A stretch of DNA of 64,000 bases from Promethearchaeota archaeon (GTDB lineage: Archaea; Asgardarchaeota; Lokiarchaeia; Sigyniarchaeales; Promethearchaeaceae): contig JAFGBS010000019.1 in the NCBI GenBank assembly GCA_016933055.1, positions 1 to 64,000 of the forward strand, given 5' to 3'. Each line of letters starts with the position of its first letter. Positions within the stretch are counted from its first letter, which is position 1. Position numbers and translations under genes: made by a program. The notes beneath the pieces were generated by a model. It saw only the letters and a list, made by a program, of their open reading frames with translations, made no database searches and was not told the origin of the DNA. Shown in pieces: positions 63,385-64,000 of this stretch.

Positions 63385-64000
63385 ATGACCGTGAACCTTG
63401 ATTTCTTTACCGAACCTACATCTGTCGTGTTGTACGGAATCAGTCGAAAAGTAGGAAAAACTGGATATTTCATTGCAACCAACATGATATCCTATAATCC
63501 TCGACACTTATATGTAATTCATCCAGAAGCTCAAGAGGTACATGGAATTCCTTGTGTGAAGAAATTCAAAGATCTGCCGAGAGATATCAGAAATTCTATT
63601 GATCTGGCAATTATTAGTGTACCTGTTCCATTTGTTACTGATGCCATCCTAGAATGTATCCATTATAATGTGAAAGGTATTATTGTAGGTTCAGGAAATC
63701 TTGGGTTGACTGATATTGATGCTGCAAATAATGAAATGAGGATCATAACGGCCCTCAAGAAACAATTAAACACAAAAACCCGAATTATTGGTCCTAACGC
63801 TTTAGGAGTTTTTAATAACGAAAACAAGTTTTTTACTGCTATCATGACTATGGAAGATTACCCTCCATTTACATCAAATTCTGTTGCCATAATTGCGCAA
63901 ACAGGGTTAATGGTCTCCGGCTACTTAATAGACTTCTTGGAAAGAAAAGATATCGGGATTTCAAAGATCTTTGCAATCGGGAATAAATTTGACATAAATG
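63385..64000 (+). CDS. NDP-forming acyl-CoA synthetase family, 3' end outside window
   Basis: The gene starts at ATG 63385 and runs open to the window's edge (205 codons seen). The beginning matches the CoA-binding domain of ADP/NDP-forming acyl-CoA synthetases: SVVLYGISRKVGKTGYFIATN (Rossmann-like), a PEAQEVHGIPC segment, DLAIISVPVPFVTDAI, IIVGSGNLGL, RIIGPNALGVFN and AIIAQTGLM. These enzymes make acyl-CoA or run in reverse to make ATP from acyl-CoA. The phospho-His and ATP-grasp parts lie beyond the window. Confidence 0.82.
   Translation, partial: MTVNLDFFTEPTSVVLYGISRKVGKTGYFIATNMISYNPRHLYVIHPEAQEVHGIPCVKKFKDLPRDIRNSIDLAIISVPVPFVTDAILECIHYNVKGIIVGSGNLGLTDIDAANNEMRIITALKKQLNTKTRIIGPNALGVFNNENKFFTAIMTMEDYPPFTSNSVAIIAQTGLMVSGYLIDFLERKDIGISKIFAIGNKFDIN

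Noticed and set aside
1..64000. CRISPR arrays, insertion sequences, prophage, rRNA, att sites
   Set aside because: No regularly spaced repeats, transposase, integrase, phage structural genes or rRNA sequence were seen in any part.

Overview
The window reads as a chromosomal segment of an Asgard archaeon (Promethearchaeota). It is A+T-rich and gene-dense. Archaeal marks are an archaeal/eukaryotic-type tyrosyl-tRNA synthetase, a tRNA-Val with an intron at the canonical archaeal position, tRNA genes without encoded CCA, and T-rich 3' ends instead of bacterial hairpin terminators. Asgard marks are eukaryotic-signature genes: an actin homologue, the ESCRT ATPase Vps4 beside a Vps25-like protein, an E1-like ubiquitin-activating enzyme, two Ras/Rab-type small GTPases and three longin-like proteins. 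The exact Asgard class cannot be fixed from this sequence alone.

Layout. Positions 1-5.7 kb hold a truncated longin-like protein, an orphan type ISP-like DNA methyltransferase, and a convergent pair: a non-pyrrolysine MttB-type corrinoid methyltransferase and a core MetE-like methionine synthase. Positions 5.8-10.3 kb hold tRNA-Val, LarB, a PIG-L deacetylase, a small GTPase, 5-formyl-THF cyclo-ligase and a second DNA methyltransferase. Positions 10.3-17.1 kb hold two large related hybrid histidine kinases (PAS/GAF/HisKA/HATPase/REC) of bacterial style. Positions 17.2-28.4 kb hold tRNA-Gly, a membrane zinc-ribbon protein, a PurM-like enzyme, a longin/pseudo-GTPase protein, and then a co-directional run: KDG kinase, SDR, flavoprotein, small GTPase, E1, HAD phosphatase, Hsp20. 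Positions 28.6-34.9 kb hold a P-loop ATPase, a coiled-coil winged-helix protein, an ArsR-HTH/ATP-cone/NrdD-like pseudoenzyme behind a palindromic promoter, and a degenerate M14 carboxypeptidase.

Positions 35-50 kb hold alpha-glucan phosphorylase, a polytopic membrane protein, TyrRS, a Ski2-like helicase, an overlooked 55-residue gene, an FtsX/LolD-type ABC transporter, a pyruvate-kinase C-domain protein, a CBS-domain protein with a possible ribosome-hibernation tail, FolD, and a secreted alpha/alpha-toroid protein. Positions 50-56 kb are the cytoskeleton/ESCRT block: an actin homologue with two zinc ribbons inserted in its C-terminal part, an oxidoreductase, a small winged helix, the Vps25-like protein and Vps4. 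Positions 56-64 kb hold a CysQ-type phosphatase, a pseudogene with three in-frame stops, a CinA-like protein, a coiled-coil/longin pair, a NifU-type scaffold, class I GAPDH, PGK, a 2-hydroxyacid dehydrogenase and the start of an NDP-forming acyl-CoA synthetase.

How the genes fit together. One theme is C1 metabolism (MttB, MetE, FolD, formyl-THF cyclo-ligase). Another is glycogen and lower glycolysis (GlgP, GAPDH, PGK, KDG kinase). The third, and the most interesting, is the eukaryote-like membrane and cytoskeleton machinery, where several proteins have unusual architectures: zinc-ribbon actin, coiled-coil Vps25, and longin plus a dead GTPase. All functions are inferred from reading motifs; no searches or structure predictions were run.
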